DNA of 64,000 bases from Acidobacteriota bacterium (lineage in GTDB: Bacteria; Acidobacteriota; Thermoanaerobaculia; Multivoradales; JAGPDF01): assembly GCA_014584695.1 (NCBI GenBank), contig JACTMI010000004.1:62001-126000 (forward strand), given 5' to 3'. The notes beneath the pieces are model-generated. The model was given only the letters and a program-made list of their open reading frames with translations, was not told the DNA's origin and made no database searches. The position numbers and the translations under genes were made by a program. Of this stretch, positions 49,221-59,532 are shown one piece after another; position 1 is the first letter of the stretch, and every line of letters starts with the position of its first letter.

Positions 49221-50083
49221 GCGCCCCGGGCGGCGGCCGCCTCGAACGCGCGGCGCTCCGGTTCGGCGAGCTCGCGATCGAAGGCTGGTCGCGCGCGGGC
49301 GAGGAGACCTGGTTCCGGGTCCATCCTCCCGGATTGGCGTTCGACTGCGGCCGTGGCGCGCCGGAGCTCGCGGGGGCGCGCGATCTCTTCCTCACCCACG
49401 GTCACCTCGATCACGCGCTCGGCGTCCCCTGGGTCCTCTCCCAGCGGACGCTCCACCACCGGGAACCGACCCGCGTGGTCTGCCCGCTGCCGACGGTCGA
49501 ACCGCTGCGCGACCTGATCCTGGCCGCCTCGCGGCTCGAGGGGGTCGACTACCGCTACGAGCTGGTGGGCGTCGTCCCGGGGGAACGCCTGATCGCGGGG
49601 CGAGAGCTGGCGGTCGAGGCCTTCGCCACCGACCACGTGATCCCGAGCGTCGGCTATCACCTGCTGCGCCGCCGTCGCCATCTGCGGCCCGAGTACCTGG
49701 GGCGGCCGGGACGCGAGCTGGCCGAGCTGCGGGGTCGCGGCGTCGCGATCGAGGTCGAGAGCGAGGAGGTCTGGCTCTCCTACTGCGGCGACACCGGCGC
49801 CGGCGTCTTCGAGCTTTCGCCGCGGATCGCCGAGAGTCGGGTCTTGTTGATCGAGTGCACCTTTCTCGGCGCGGCGATGCGCGACCGGGGATCCGCCTAC
49901 GGGCACCTCCACCTCGAGGAGCTGGCCGCGGCGGCTCCCCGGCTCGAGGGTTGCGAGGCGATCGTGCTGCACCATCTCTCGCGGCGGCACGGCGAGCGCG
50001 AGCTGCGTGCCGAGGTCGAACGGGCGTTGCCCACCCTGGCGGCGCGGATCCGGATCCTCTTCGAGGAGACCCTGGGGTCATGA
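49217..50083 (+). CDS. MBL-fold hydrolase, RNase Z-like
   Basis: 288 residues from the TTG at 49217, which overlaps the previous stop as TTGA. The metal motif LTHGHLDHALG (HxHxDH) is at about residue 60. FATDHVIPSVGYHLLRRRR, the YCGDTG segment and VLLIECTFLG with HLHLEELAAAAP follow the order of RNase Z/ElaC-type enzymes; the final His is in IVLHHLSRRHGE. tRNA 3' processing or another phosphodiester substrate is likely. Flanked by GAPDH-like and RlmD-like genes with 4 bp overlaps on both sides. Confidence 0.8.
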   Translation: MSAPGGGRLERAALRFGELAIEGWSRAGEETWFRVHPPGLAFDCGRGAPELAGARDLFLTHGHLDHALGVPWVLSQRTLHHREPTRVVCPLPTVEPLRDLILAASRLEGVDYRYELVGVVPGERLIAGRELAVEAFATDHVIPSVGYHLLRRRRHLRPEYLGRPGRELAELRGRGVAIEVESEEVWLSYCGDTGAGVFELSPRIAESRVLLIECTFLGAAMRDRGSAYGHLHLEELAAAAPRLEGCEAIVLHHLSRRHGERELRAEVERALPTLAARIRILFEETLGS

Positions 50084-51591
50084 GCGGGGGCGCGGGCGGG
50101 TGGGGCGGCAAGAAGTCGGGTGGCGGCAGCGGCAGGGGGCGGCCGCCGGGCGCGGGCGGTCCGGGCCGGGGCGGGCGCGGCGGTGGGCGAGGGGGCGGCG
50201 AGCGGGGAAGGGGTGCGGCGGGTGGAAGCGGCGCCCGCGGCTCGCGACGCGGTGAGCGTGGGCCGGGGCCGGGTGCTCGGCCCCGGCGCGGCGAGTCCGG
50301 AAGTCGCCCCGCCACCCCGAGGGGAACGCGAGGACGCCCCACCGGCGCGGACGGGCGAGTTGCGCCGAAGCCTCGGAAGCCGCTCGGGCCGCAGAAGCCG
50401 CCCCAGCCCCCGCCGGGCTTGGTGCTCGCCGAAGTCGAGCAGCTCGAGCTGACGATCGAAAAGCTGGTGGCGGGGGGCGACGGCCTCGGCAGGTATCTTG
50501 GCGTGCCGCTGTTCGTCCCCCGCACCGCGGCCGGAGATCGGGTGCGAGTTCGCATCGTCGAACGGCGTCCGGACTTCGGTCGGGCCGAAGTGATCGAGCT
50601 CCTGTCGCCCGGGCCGGGGCGGCGCGAACCGCCCTGTCCCCACTTCGCCGAATGCGGTGGCTGCGACCTCCAGCACCTGGACGAGCGCACCCAGCTGCGG
50701 GTCAAGGTCGAGGCGGCGGTGGAGACGCTCCGTCGCATCGCCCGGGTCGAGCTGCCCCCTCCCGCCGAAGTGCTCGCCGGCGAGCCCTGGGGTTATCGGC
50801 TGCGCACCCAGGTCCACACGGCCACGCTGGGCGCCGGTGTCGTGGTCGGCTACCACGCCCGCGGCTCGCGCCGAGTGGTGCCGGTCCACGCGTGCGCGGT
50901 GCTCGACCCCCGCTTGGAGCACGAGCTGCTCCGGCTGGGCCGGGCGCTGAAGTCGCCGGCTCCGGCGCGGATCGACCTGGCATTGGGCGACGACGGCACG
51001 GTCGCCGCGGCGCCGCCGGTCGAGGGTCTCGCGACGGGTGAGCTGCGCCGGCGGGTGGGTGATTTCGACTACGCGTTCGACGCCCGCTGCTTCTTCCAGG
51101 GTCACTCCGGACTCCTGCCGACGCTGGTGGATCGGGCCGTCGGGTCGGCCACCGGCGAGCTCGCCTTCGATCTCTACGGCGGCGTCGGCCTGTTCGCGCT
51201 GCCGCTCGCGCGGCGCTATCGCCGCGTGGTGCTGGTCGAGGGGGATCGCGGGGCGGCGCGCTACGCCCGGCGCAACGCCCGCGCGGTGGCGGCGGACGCG
51301 CTCGAGGTCGTGGCGCAGGCGGTCGAGAGCTGGATCGGCGAAGGGCTGCCCGAGAACGCGGACCGGGTGCTCGTCGATCCGCCGCGCGACGGTCTCGCGG
51401 TGCCGGTTCGCGCGGCGCTCCTGGTGCGGCCGCCGCGCCGCCTGACCTATGTCTCCTGTCACCCCGCGGCCCTGGCGCGCGACCTGAACGTCCTCGGCGG
51501 AGTGTTCGCCGTCGAGTCGCTCCGTTTCGTCGATCTGTTCCCGCAGACCGGGCACCTCGAGACCCTGGTCGAGCTGGTCCGGCGTGGCTAG
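50080..51591 (+). CDS. RlmD/TrmA-family RNA (uracil-5-)-methyltransferase with Gly/Arg-rich extension
   Basis: 503 residues. Residues 1-112 are disordered, Gly/Arg/Pro-rich (PGRGGRGGGRGGGERGRG), like eukaryotic RGG boxes. A TRAM domain (about 115-175; IEKLVAGGDGLGRYLGVPLF) follows. The 4Fe-4S ligands are Cys186, Cys192 and Cys195 in CPHFAECGGC, and the HACAVLDP cysteine. The SAM site is FDLYGGVGLFALPL; the release motif DRVLVDPPRDGL and the nucleophile in YVSCHP complete the enzyme. It methylates U in 23S rRNA or tRNA; which position is not resolved. The long tail is unusual and may aid RNA binding. Confidence 0.9.
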   Translation: MSGGAGGWGGKKSGGGSGRGRPPGAGGPGRGGRGGGRGGGERGRGAAGGSGARGSRRGERGPGPGARPRRGESGSRPATPRGTRGRPTGADGRVAPKPRKPLGPQKPPQPPPGLVLAEVEQLELTIEKLVAGGDGLGRYLGVPLFVPRTAAGDRVRVRIVERRPDFGRAEVIELLSPGPGRREPPCPHFAECGGCDLQHLDERTQLRVKVEAAVETLRRIARVELPPPAEVLAGEPWGYRLRTQVHTATLGAGVVVGYHARGSRRVVPVHACAVLDPRLEHELLRLGRALKSPAPARIDLALGDDGTVAAAPPVEGLATGELRRRVGDFDYAFDARCFFQGHSGLLPTLVDRAVGSATGELAFDLYGGVGLFALPLARRYRRVVLVEGDRGAARYARRNARAVAADALEVVAQAVESWIGEGLPENADRVLVDPPRDGLAVPVRAALLVRPPRRLTYVSCHPAALARDLNVLGGVFAVESLRFVDLFPQTGHLETLVELVRRG

Positions 51592-51613
51592 ACCGTTCTA
51601 CGATTCGGGAGCG

Positions 51614-51649
51614 ATGGCCGGCTTCGATCGAAAGGAGGAGCTCGCATGA
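51614..51649 (+). CDS. Putative 11-residue leader ORF before the haem-binding gene
   Basis: ATG GCC GGC to GCA TGA encodes [17 protein letters not shown] (51599-51604) ends 9 nt before it, in the leaderless spacing used elsewhere here. Its TGA overlaps the ATG of the next gene (CATGATG), and the Shine-Dalgarno AAGGAGGAG of that gene lies inside it. Translational coupling is possible; chance is not excluded. Confidence 0.35.
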   Translation: MAGFDRKEELA

Positions 51650-52113
51650 TGCGACGGGGTCTGTTGCGTGCGGGCCTGGTGCTGCTCGGCTTCTTCGTGG
51701 CCATCCAGGCGGTGCCCTACGGTTGGCGGCGGACCAATCCCCCGGTGGTGGCCGAGCCCGAATGGAGCTCACCCCGGGGGCGCGAGCTGTTCTATCGCGC
51801 CTGCGCCGACTGCCACAGCAACGAGACGCGCTGGCCCTGGTACTCGCGCGTCGCGCCGGTCTCCTGGCTGGTGGTCAAGGACGTCGAGGAGGGGCGGTCG
51901 CACTTCAACGTTTCCGAGTGGCACCGCGAGCAGAAGGACGCCCGCAAGGCGGCCGAGGAGGTGCGCGAGGGGGAGATGCCACTGCCCATCTACCTGCCGA
52001 CCCACCCGGAGGCGCGGCTGACAGCGGCGGAGAAGGCCGAGCTGATCGCCGCGCTCGAAGCGACATTCGGCACGCGGGAGCGGGCGCGCGGCCGCGACCG
52101 CCAGCGCGAGTAA
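51646..52113 (+). CDS. Haem-binding domain protein (cytochrome c-like)
   Basis: 155 residues. An N-terminal anchor or signal ([22 protein letters not shown]) precedes the Haem_bd domain: [19 protein letters not shown] carries the CxxCH haem site, then [20 protein letters not shown], and [18 protein letters not shown] with a methionine that may be the axial ligand. An AAGGAGGAG site is 5 nt before the ATG. It likely works in periplasmic electron transfer; partner unknown. Confidence 0.85.
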   Translation: MMRRGLLRAGLVLLGFFVAIQAVPYGWRRTNPPVVAEPEWSSPRGRELFYRACADCHSNETRWPWYSRVAPVSWLVVKDVEEGRSHFNVSEWHREQKDARKAAEEVREGEMPLPIYLPTHPEARLTAAEKAELIAALEATFGTRERARGRDRQRE

Positions 52114-52182
52114 ACCGCGTCGCCGTCCCGCCTCGCGCCCGCGGGTGGGGCCCCACGGGGCGCGATCTCATAGAGTCGAGTC

Positions 52183-53339
52183 GTGAGCTCACGTACGCTG
52201 CGCCGTCTCGCCACCCTCGTCCTCGTCACCGCGGCCGTCGCCCTGCTCGCCTACCTGCGCTGGCGGCCGGAAATCGTGCCGGTGCGGGTCGTGGCGGTCG
52301 AGCGGGGCGCCGTCGAGCGGACGGCGACCAACAGCCGGGCCGGCACGGTCGAGGCGCGGCGCCGGGCCAAGATCTCGCCCGACCAAGGCGGCCGGGTGGC
52401 CGAGGTGCCGCGGCGGCGGGGCGATCGCGTGCGTGCCGGTGACGTGCTGCTCCGCCTCGACAGCTCGCTCGAGGCGGGCCAGGTGGAGGTGACGCGCCGC
52501 GAGGTGGCCACCGCGGCCGCGGAACGCGAGCGCGCTTGCCTGGCGGCCGAGCGGGCGCAGCAGGAGCTCGAGCGGCACCGCCGACTCGCCGAGCAGCGGA
52601 TCGTGGCGGCGGATCTGCTCGATCGGCTGGAGTTCGCCGCCCGGGAAGCCGCCGCGGCCTGCGCAGCGGGCCGCGCGGTCGAGGCGCGCGCGAGCTCCGC
52701 CCTCGCGCTCGCGCGCACGGCGCTCGACAAGCGGACGATCTACGCCCCCTTCGATGGCATCGTCGCGGAGCTCTCGACCGAGGTCGGAGAATGGGTCACG
52801 CCGGCGCCGCCGGCGGTGCCGGTGCCGCCGGTGATCGACTTGCTCGACCCGACCTCGATCTACCTGGCGCTGCCCATGGACGAGGTCGACGCCGCTCGCC
52901 TGGTCCCCGGCCTCGAGGCGCGCGCCACGATCGATTCGCACCCGGAGCGGACGTTCGCCGGCAGCGTGGTGAGGGTGGCGCCTTACGTGCTGGACCTCGA
53001 AGCCCAGAACCGGACGGTCGAGATCGAGGTCGAGCTCGAAGACACGGCGCTCGCCGCGCAGCTCCTGCGCGGGACCTCCGCCGACGTCGAGGTGGTGCTC
53101 GAGCGGCGCCCGGGCGTGCTGCGTCTGCCGACGGCGACCATCCTCGGCGGCAACCGGGTCCTGGTGGTCGAGGGGGACCGGTTGGTCGAGCGCGGAATCG
53201 AGCGCGGGATCGCGAACTGGGACTTCACCGAGATCACCTCCGGTCTCGAGGAAGGGGATCGGGTGGTGGCCGCGATCGACCGCCCGGAGATCGCCGCCGG
53301 CGCCCGCGTCCGGGTGGTCGAGGGGCCGCCGCAGACTCC

Positions 53340-53343
<4 letters not shown>
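52183..53343 (+). CDS. Efflux periplasmic adaptor (HlyD/MacA family)
   Basis: 386 residues from the GTG at 52183 (TAGAGT 6 nt upstream). One N-terminal TM (LATLVLVTAAVALLAYL) precedes barrel-sandwich and alpha-hairpin regions: GTVEARRRAKISPDQGGRVAEV, a coiled coil (EVATAAAERERACLAAERAQQELERHRRLA), TIYAPFDGIVAELSTEVGEWV and a C-terminal beta barrel. It bridges inner-membrane permeases and an outer-membrane channel. Overlaps the ATPase gene by 4 bp. Confidence 0.9.
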
Positions 53344-54064
<721 letters not shown>

Positions 54065-54068
<4 letters not shown>

Positions 54069-55267
54069 GCGGCCGAGATCTCCTCGCCTACGCCGGGCGG
54101 GCGCTCGCCGGCCACCGGCTGCGCAGCGCGCTGTCGCTGCTCGGCGTCGCGGTCGGCATCGCGGCCGTGGTGCTGCTCACCGCGCTCGGCGAGGGCGCCC
54201 GCCGCTATGTCGTCGACCAATTCGCGCAGATCGGCTCGAGCTTCGTCGCCGTGGTGCCGGGCAAGACCGACACCGTCGGCGGCATCCCCGGCATCGGCGG
54301 CGTGCCGAACGACCTGACGCTCGCCGACGCCCGAGCGCTCGAGCGCGCGATTCCCGAGGCGCTCTACGTGGCGCCGTTCGTGGTCGCCACCGATACGGTG
54401 GCGCGGGGGGAGAAGCGGCGCCGGGTCATGGTCGCCGGAGTCACCCCCGAGTTCCAGGACCTGCGCCGCTTGCGCGTCGCCAGCGGACGCTTCCTGCCGG
54501 CGGGCGACCTCGAGCGGGGAGCGTCGGTCGCGGTGCTGGGCGCGGGTCTGGCGCGCGAGCTGTTCGGATCCGACGATCCGGTCGGCGACGTGGTGCGCAT
54601 CGGCGGCCGGCGGTGCCGCGTGGTCGGTGTGCTGGCGGCGCGCGGCCAGCAGATGGGTCTCGACATCGACGACATCGCGCTGGTGCCGGTGGCGACCGGG
54701 ATGCGAATGTTCAACCGTTCGACGCTGTTCCGGATCGTCATCGACGTCGGTCCGGGAGCCGACCTCGACCAGGTCGTCGAGCGCGCCCGCGCGGTGCTGA
54801 TCGAGCGGCACGGTGAAGAGGACGTCACCTTGATCACCGAGGCGGCGGTGGTCGCCTCGCTGTCGGGGATCCTCGGCGCGCTGACTCTCGCGGTCGGCGC
54901 CATCGCGGCGATCTCGCTCGCGGTGGCGGGGATCGGCATCCTCAACGTTCTGCTCGTGGCGGTGGCCGAGCGCACGGCGGAGATCGGGCTGCTGCGCGCG
55001 GTCGGCGCCTCGCGGCGGCAGATCCTCGGCTGCTTCCTGGCCGAGGCGGTGATGCTGTCGGGCACCGGCGGCGCGCTCGGGCTGGCCGGCGGAGCGGTCG
55101 CGGTGCGCGTTCTGGTCGGCCTCTGGCCGGCGCTGCCGGCGGCGCCGCCGCCCTGGGCGATCGCCGCCTCGGTGGCGCTCTCCCTGGTGGTCGGCGCGGT
55201 ATTCGGCTGGCTGCCGGCGCGCCGCGCGGCGGCGCTCGACCCGGTCGAGGCGCTGGCGGGGCACTGA
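54065..55267 (+). CDS. MacB/FtsX-type ABC permease 1
   Basis: 400 residues from the GTG at 54065. An N-terminal TM (ALSLLGVAVGIAAVVLLTALGEGARRYV), a ~210 residue periplasmic MacB-PCD domain, and three C-terminal TMs (LTLAVGAIAAISLAVAGIGILNVLLV, the ERTAEIGLLRAVGASRRQI coupling helix, then two more) form a complete FtsX-fold permease. A second, related permease follows with a one-base overlap, so the transporter is probably a heterodimer. Confidence 0.92.
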
Positions 55268-56466
55268 TGCGCGATCTGCTCCTGCTGTCGTTGCGCACGC
55301 TGGTGGCGCTGAAGCTGCGCTCCTTGCTGTCGATGGGGGGGATCGGAATCGGCGTCGCGTCGGTGATCCTGCTGACCTCGATCGGCGAGGGGACCCGCCG
55401 CTACATCCTCGGCCAGTTCTCCCAATTCGGCACCAACCTGATGGCGATCAACCCGGGGCGGACCGAAACCACGGGACTGCCAGGGGTCTTCGGCGGCACC
55501 ACCCGGCCGCTCACGATCGACGACGCCGAGGCGCTCGCCCGCATCCCGGGAGTCGAGGCGGTGGTGCCGTCGGCGATCGGCACCGCGGCGGTCAAGGGGG
55601 GGCCGGACGGGCGCAGCCGGCGGGTGATGATCTACGGTGTCACGCCGGCGATCGAGCAGGCCTGGAAGTTCCGCATCTCGCAGGGCAGCTTCTGGCCGGC
55701 GGGCGATCCCCGGCGCGGCGGCCAGGTCTGCGTCCTGGGCCAAGGCCTGGCGCGCGAGCTGTTCGGCACCACGAGCCCGCTCGGCGAGATCGTCCGCGTC
55801 GCGGGCGCCCGCTTCCGGGTGATCGGCCTGATGGAGGCGAAGGGGACGATGCTCGGCATCGACATCGACGATGTCGCCTACATCCCGGTCGCGACGGCGC
55901 TGTCGCTGTTCAACCTGCCCGAGCTGCACGAGATCAACGTGCTCTACGCGCACGGCGGCCTGGCGGCGCCGGTCGAGCGCGCGGTGCGCGAGATCCTGAC
56001 CGCGCGCCACGGCGACGAAGACTTCACCCTCACCACCCAGGCGGCGATGCTCGAAGTGTTCGGCAACGTCATGGACGTCGTCACGCTGGCGGTCGGCGCG
56101 ATCGCCGGCGTGTCGCTGTTCGTCGGCGCGATCGGCGTGCTGACCATGATGTGGATCGCGGTCGGCGAGCGCACCGCCGAGATCGGCCTGGTGCGCGCTT
56201 TCGGCGCCAGCCGCCGCCAGGTGCGCGCGCTCTTCCTCGCCGAGGCGGGCGCGCTCGGCCTGGCCGGCGGCGCCGCCGGCCTGAGCGCCGGCCTGGCGCT
56301 CTGCGCGCTGCTGCGCGCGGCCGTGCCGGGACTGCCGGTCGCGACGCCGATCGAGTTCGCGCTGGCGGCGCTCGCGGTCAGTCTGGCGACCGGGCTGGTC
56401 TCGGGGGTCGCGCCGGCGGGCCGCGCCGCGGCGCTCGATCCGATCGAAGCGCTGCGCGCCGAGTGA
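55267..56466 (+). CDS. MacB/FtsX-type ABC permease 2
   Basis: 399 residues; the ATG shares one base with the preceding stop (TGATG). Same topology as permease 1: SLLSMGGIGIGVASVILLTSIGEGTRRYI, then the periplasmic domain (RVAGARFRVIGLMEAKGTML), then MDVVTLAVGAIAGVSLFVGAIGVL and ERTAEIGLVRAFGASRRQVRA. The two permeases look like an ancient tandem duplication. It is the last gene of the four-gene efflux operon and meets queA tail to tail 30 bp on. Confidence 0.92.
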   Translation: MRDLLLLSLRTLVALKLRSLLSMGGIGIGVASVILLTSIGEGTRRYILGQFSQFGTNLMAINPGRTETTGLPGVFGGTTRPLTIDDAEALARIPGVEAVVPSAIGTAAVKGGPDGRSRRVMIYGVTPAIEQAWKFRISQGSFWPAGDPRRGGQVCVLGQGLARELFGTTSPLGEIVRVAGARFRVIGLMEAKGTMLGIDIDDVAYIPVATALSLFNLPELHEINVLYAHGGLAAPVERAVREILTARHGDEDFTLTTQAAMLEVFGNVMDVVTLAVGAIAGVSLFVGAIGVLTMMWIAVGERTAEIGLVRAFGASRRQVRALFLAEAGALGLAGGAAGLSAGLALCALLRAAVPGLPVATPIEFALAALAVSLATGLVSGVAPAGRAAALDPIEALRAE

Positions 56467-56496
56467 ACCGCGGTGGCCGCCGCCGCGGCGTCCTGG

Positions 56497-57534
56497 TCAA
56501 TCCGATGCCACGCGGCGCTCGGCGAACATGGCGTCGCCGTAGCTGTAGAAGCGGTAGCCCGCAGCGATCGCCTCGCCGTACGCGGCGAGGACCCGTTGCC
56601 GTCCGGCGAAAGCGCTCACCAGCATGAGTAGCGTCGAGCGCGGCAGGTGGAAGTTGGTCAGCAGGGCGTCGACGACCTGGAAGCGGAATCCCGGGGTGAC
56701 GAACAGGCGGGTCTCGGCGGCGCCGGCGCGAACCGTGCCCTCGCCCGCCGCGGCGGCGCTCTCGAGCGTGCGCACGACGGTGGTGCCGACCGCCACCACG
56801 CGGCGGCCCTCCCCGCGCGCGGCGGCGATCGCCCGGGCCGCCTCGGCGCCGATCTCGTAACGCTCGCGCTCCATCACGTGCTCGTGGACGAGCGGGGCGG
56901 TCACCGGCTTGAAGGTCCCGATGCCGACGTGGAGCGTCACCGCGGTGAGCTCGACGCCGCGGGCGCGGAGCTCGGCGAGCAGCTCGGCGGAGAAATGGAG
57001 GCCGGCCGTCGGGGCGGCGATCGCGCCGGCGGCCCGCGCGTAGACTGTCTGATAGGTCTCGCGATCCTCGGCGCCGTCGGGGCGGTCGATGTAGGGCGGC
57101 AGCGGCACGTGCCCCAGCTCCTCGAGCCGCGGCTCGACCTCGGCATCGAACTCGAGACGGTACCGGCCGTCCTCCCGCTTGCCGGTCACCCGGGCCGTCA
57201 GGTCGGCGGCGAAGCGAAGCACCGTTCCCGGGCGGGCGCGACGCCCGGGGCGGGCGAGAGCTTCCCACGCGCCGGGACCGGTCCGCTCGACCAGGAGAAT
57301 CTCGACCCGGCCGCCTCCCGGCTCGCGCCGGGCGAACAGTCGGGCGGGGATCACCCGCGTGTCGTTGACCACCAGCAGGTCCCCCGGGCGCAGGATGGCG
57401 GGCAGGTCGCGAACCTTCAGGTGGCGATCCGCGCCCTCGCGGTCGAGGCAGAGGAGACGGGCTTCGCCGCGTGGCGCGGGCCGCTGCGCGATCCGTCCAC
57501 TGGGGAGGTCGAAGTCGAAGTCGGAGACCAGCAT
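56497..57534 (-). CDS. queA: S-adenosylmethionine:tRNA ribosyltransferase-isomerase QueA
   Basis: 345 residues, normal length. It makes epoxyqueuosine at position 34 of tRNAs from preQ1 and SAM. DFDFDLPSGRIAQRPAPRGEARLL at the N-terminus, VVNDTRVIPARLFARR, the highly conserved PTAGLHFSAELLAEL and THVGIGTFKPV-like LHVGIGTFKPV, and TNFHLPRSTLLMLVSAFAG are diagnostic. It follows the oppC-like gene by 29 bp and may share its mRNA. tgt is not adjacent. Confidence 0.96.
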   Translation of the reverse strand: MLVSDFDFDLPSGRIAQRPAPRGEARLLCLDREGADRHLKVRDLPAILRPGDLLVVNDTRVIPARLFARREPGGGRVEILLVERTGPGAWEALARPGRRARPGTVLRFAADLTARVTGKREDGRYRLEFDAEVEPRLEELGHVPLPPYIDRPDGAEDRETYQTVYARAAGAIAAPTAGLHFSAELLAELRARGVELTAVTLHVGIGTFKPVTAPLVHEHVMERERYEIGAEAARAIAAARGEGRRVVAVGTTVVRTLESAAAAGEGTVRAGAAETRLFVTPGFRFQVVDALLTNFHLPRSTLLMLVSAFAGRQRVLAAYGEAIAAGYRFYSYGDAMFAERRVASD

Positions 57535-57563
57535 CGGGACGCGGTGAGGGATGGGCGGCGGGC

Positions 57564-58568
57564 TCAGCCGGCCAAGCGCCGCGCGCGCGGGTCGAGGCGA
57601 TCCCGCACGCCCTCGCCGATCAGGTTGAAAGCGAGGGCGGCGGCGGCGAGGGCGAGCCCCGGCAGGACCGAGACCCACCAGCACGAGGCCAGCACGTCGC
57701 GACCCTCGGCGATCATGCCGCCCCAGCTCGCGCTGGGCGGCGGCAGCCCGAGGCCGAGGAAGGAGAGCGTCGATTCGGCGACGATCGCCGAGGCGACGCC
57801 GAGGGAGCCTTCGATCGCCACCGGGGTCAGAGCGTTGGGCAACAGGTGGCGCAGCGCCAGCCGCAGCGGTCCGACACCGATCGCGCGCGCGGCGAGGATG
57901 TACTCGCGCTCGGTGAGTGCGCGCACCTCGGCCCGCACCAGCCGGGCCACCGGCATCCAGCCGGTCAGGCCGAGCAGGAGCACCACCGGCAGCACGCCGG
58001 CCGGGATCGCCGCCGCCAGGACGACGAGCAGGAAGAGGCGCGGAAAGGCCTGGGCCCCTTCGATCAGGGCCAACGCGAGGCGGTCGACGCGCGGCCCAGC
58101 CAACCCGGTCATTAGCCCGATCGGCACGCCGACGAGCAGCGTCACCGTCACCGCGAGCAGCGCGATGCTGAGCGAGACGCGGCCGCCGGCGAGCAACCGC
58201 GCGCCGAGGTCGCGTCCGAAGCGATCGGTGCCGAGCCAGAAAGCGACGCTGCGCACGGCGCTGGCGGGATCGCCGGCCACTTGGTCGAGCGGCAGCTCCA
58301 GCGGCTCGGGACGGCCCAGGAGCCGGAGCGCGTCGCCCTCGCGGACGATCCGCTCGGCGGCCAGAGTGCGCCCGTCGGCGAGCTCGACCACCTGGAAGCG
58401 GGAGCCGGGCGGGCGGTGGCCAGCGAACGCGGGATCGATCTGGCGGCGCGGGTCGGCGCGTTGGAGCAGCGGTCCGGCGAGCGACACCAGAGCGAGGAGC
58501 GCGGCGAGCGTCAGGCCCGCGGCGAGCCCGCGGCCGAGCGGCAGGCGCGGGGTGGCGCGCTCAGCCAC
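57564..58568 (-). CDS. Peptide ABC transporter permease, OppC/DppC-like
   Basis: 334 residues from the GTG at 58568, overlapping the OppB-like gene by 8 bp. An N-terminal TM, a periplasmic loop that reads RQIDPAFAGHRPPGSRFQV (longer than usual, ~85 residues), then the permease core with GTDRFGRDLGARLL, EGAQAFPRLFLLVVLAA, the EAA loop AARAIGVGPLRLALRHLLPN and STLSFLGLGLPPPSASWG. Works with the OppB-like and substrate-binding proteins encoded upstream; ATPase genes are not in the window. Confidence 0.9.
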   Translation of the reverse strand: MAERATPRLPLGRGLAAGLTLAALLALVSLAGPLLQRADPRRQIDPAFAGHRPPGSRFQVVELADGRTLAAERIVREGDALRLLGRPEPLELPLDQVAGDPASAVRSVAFWLGTDRFGRDLGARLLAGGRVSLSIALLAVTVTLLVGVPIGLMTGLAGPRVDRLALALIEGAQAFPRLFLLVVLAAAIPAGVLPVVLLLGLTGWMPVARLVRAEVRALTEREYILAARAIGVGPLRLALRHLLPNALTPVAIEGSLGVASAIVAESTLSFLGLGLPPPSASWGGMIAEGRDVLASCWWVSVLPGLALAAAALAFNLIGEGVRDRLDPRARRLAG

Positions 58569-59526
58569 GCCGCACCCTGGGGTCGAGCGCGGCGTGGAGC
58601 AGCTCGGCCAGGAAGCTGCCGGCGAGCACGGTGGCGGCCGACAGGGTGGCGCCGGCGAGCAGCACCGGATAGTCCCGCGCCGCGAGCGCATCGTAGGTGA
58701 CGCGTCCCAGACCCGGCCAGGCGAACACCACTTCGACCGCCAGCGCCCCCGAGAGCAGGCCGGCGAGGGTGAGGCCGAACAGCTGGACGATCGGTGCGGC
58801 GGCGGCGCGCAGCGCGTGCCCCCAGAGGATGCGGCTCTCCGAGAGCCCGCGGGCCCGGGCGGCGGCCAAGTAGGGCTCGCCCGCGACCTCCAGCAGGCCG
58901 GCGCGCACGAAGCGCGCGGTGGTGGCGGCGGCCGGCAGCCCCAGCGCCAGGGCCGGCAGGGCCAGGTGGCGCAGCAAGTCGAGCGCGCGAGGAAGCGGCG
59001 ACCACAGATCGGCGCCCGCGGTCGAGACACCGCCCGCCGGCAGGGCTCCCAGACCGAACGAGAACAGCAGGAGCAGCAGCAGGCCGAGCCAGAACGAGGG
59101 CATGGCCCAGATCGCGAGCGTCGTCGCGCGCACCAGATGATCGGCGGCCGAGCCGGCGCGCCGCGCCGCCCACAGGCCGAGGGGGATGCCGAGCCCGAAC
59201 TCGAGCGCGAGAGCCGCGCCGCCCAGCAGCAAGGTCCAGGGGAGCGCGGCGCCCAGGACCGCGGTCACCGGACGGTGGTGGCTGAAGGAGTAGCCCCACT
59301 CGAACCGGAGCGCCGCGCCGACGAAGCGAAGGAACCGCTCGGGCGCCGGGCGATCGAGCCCGTAGAGCGCGCGGATGCGGTCGCGCTGATCGGGTGGCAC
59401 GCGCGCGTCCTCGAACGCCGCTCCGGGCTCGCCCGGCATCGCCTCGAGCAGCGCGAAGGCGCCGGCGAGGATGACCAGCAGGAGCGCCAAGGCGCCGGAG
59501 AGGCGGCGCAGAACCGCCAGCGCCAT
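58561..59526 (-). CDS. Peptide ABC transporter permease, OppB/DppB-like
   Basis: 321 residues. ALLLVILAGAFALLEAMPGEPG at the N-terminus, DQRDRIRALYGLDRP and FEWGYSFSHHRPV are OppB-type; the EAA loop reads AARARGLSESRILWGHALRAA and the end LAGSFLAELLHAALDPRVRRG. It begins 6 bp after the substrate-binding protein gene and overlaps the OppC-like gene by 8 bp. Confidence 0.92.
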   Translation of the reverse strand: MALAVLRRLSGALALLLVILAGAFALLEAMPGEPGAAFEDARVPPDQRDRIRALYGLDRPAPERFLRFVGAALRFEWGYSFSHHRPVTAVLGAALPWTLLLGGAALALEFGLGIPLGLWAARRAGSAADHLVRATTLAIWAMPSFWLGLLLLLLFSFGLGALPAGGVSTAGADLWSPLPRALDLLRHLALPALALGLPAAATTARFVRAGLLEVAGEPYLAAARARGLSESRILWGHALRAAAAPIVQLFGLTLAGLLSGALAVEVVFAWPGLGRVTYDALAARDYPVLLAGATLSAATVLAGSFLAELLHAALDPRVRRG

Positions 59527-59532
59527 CGCGAA

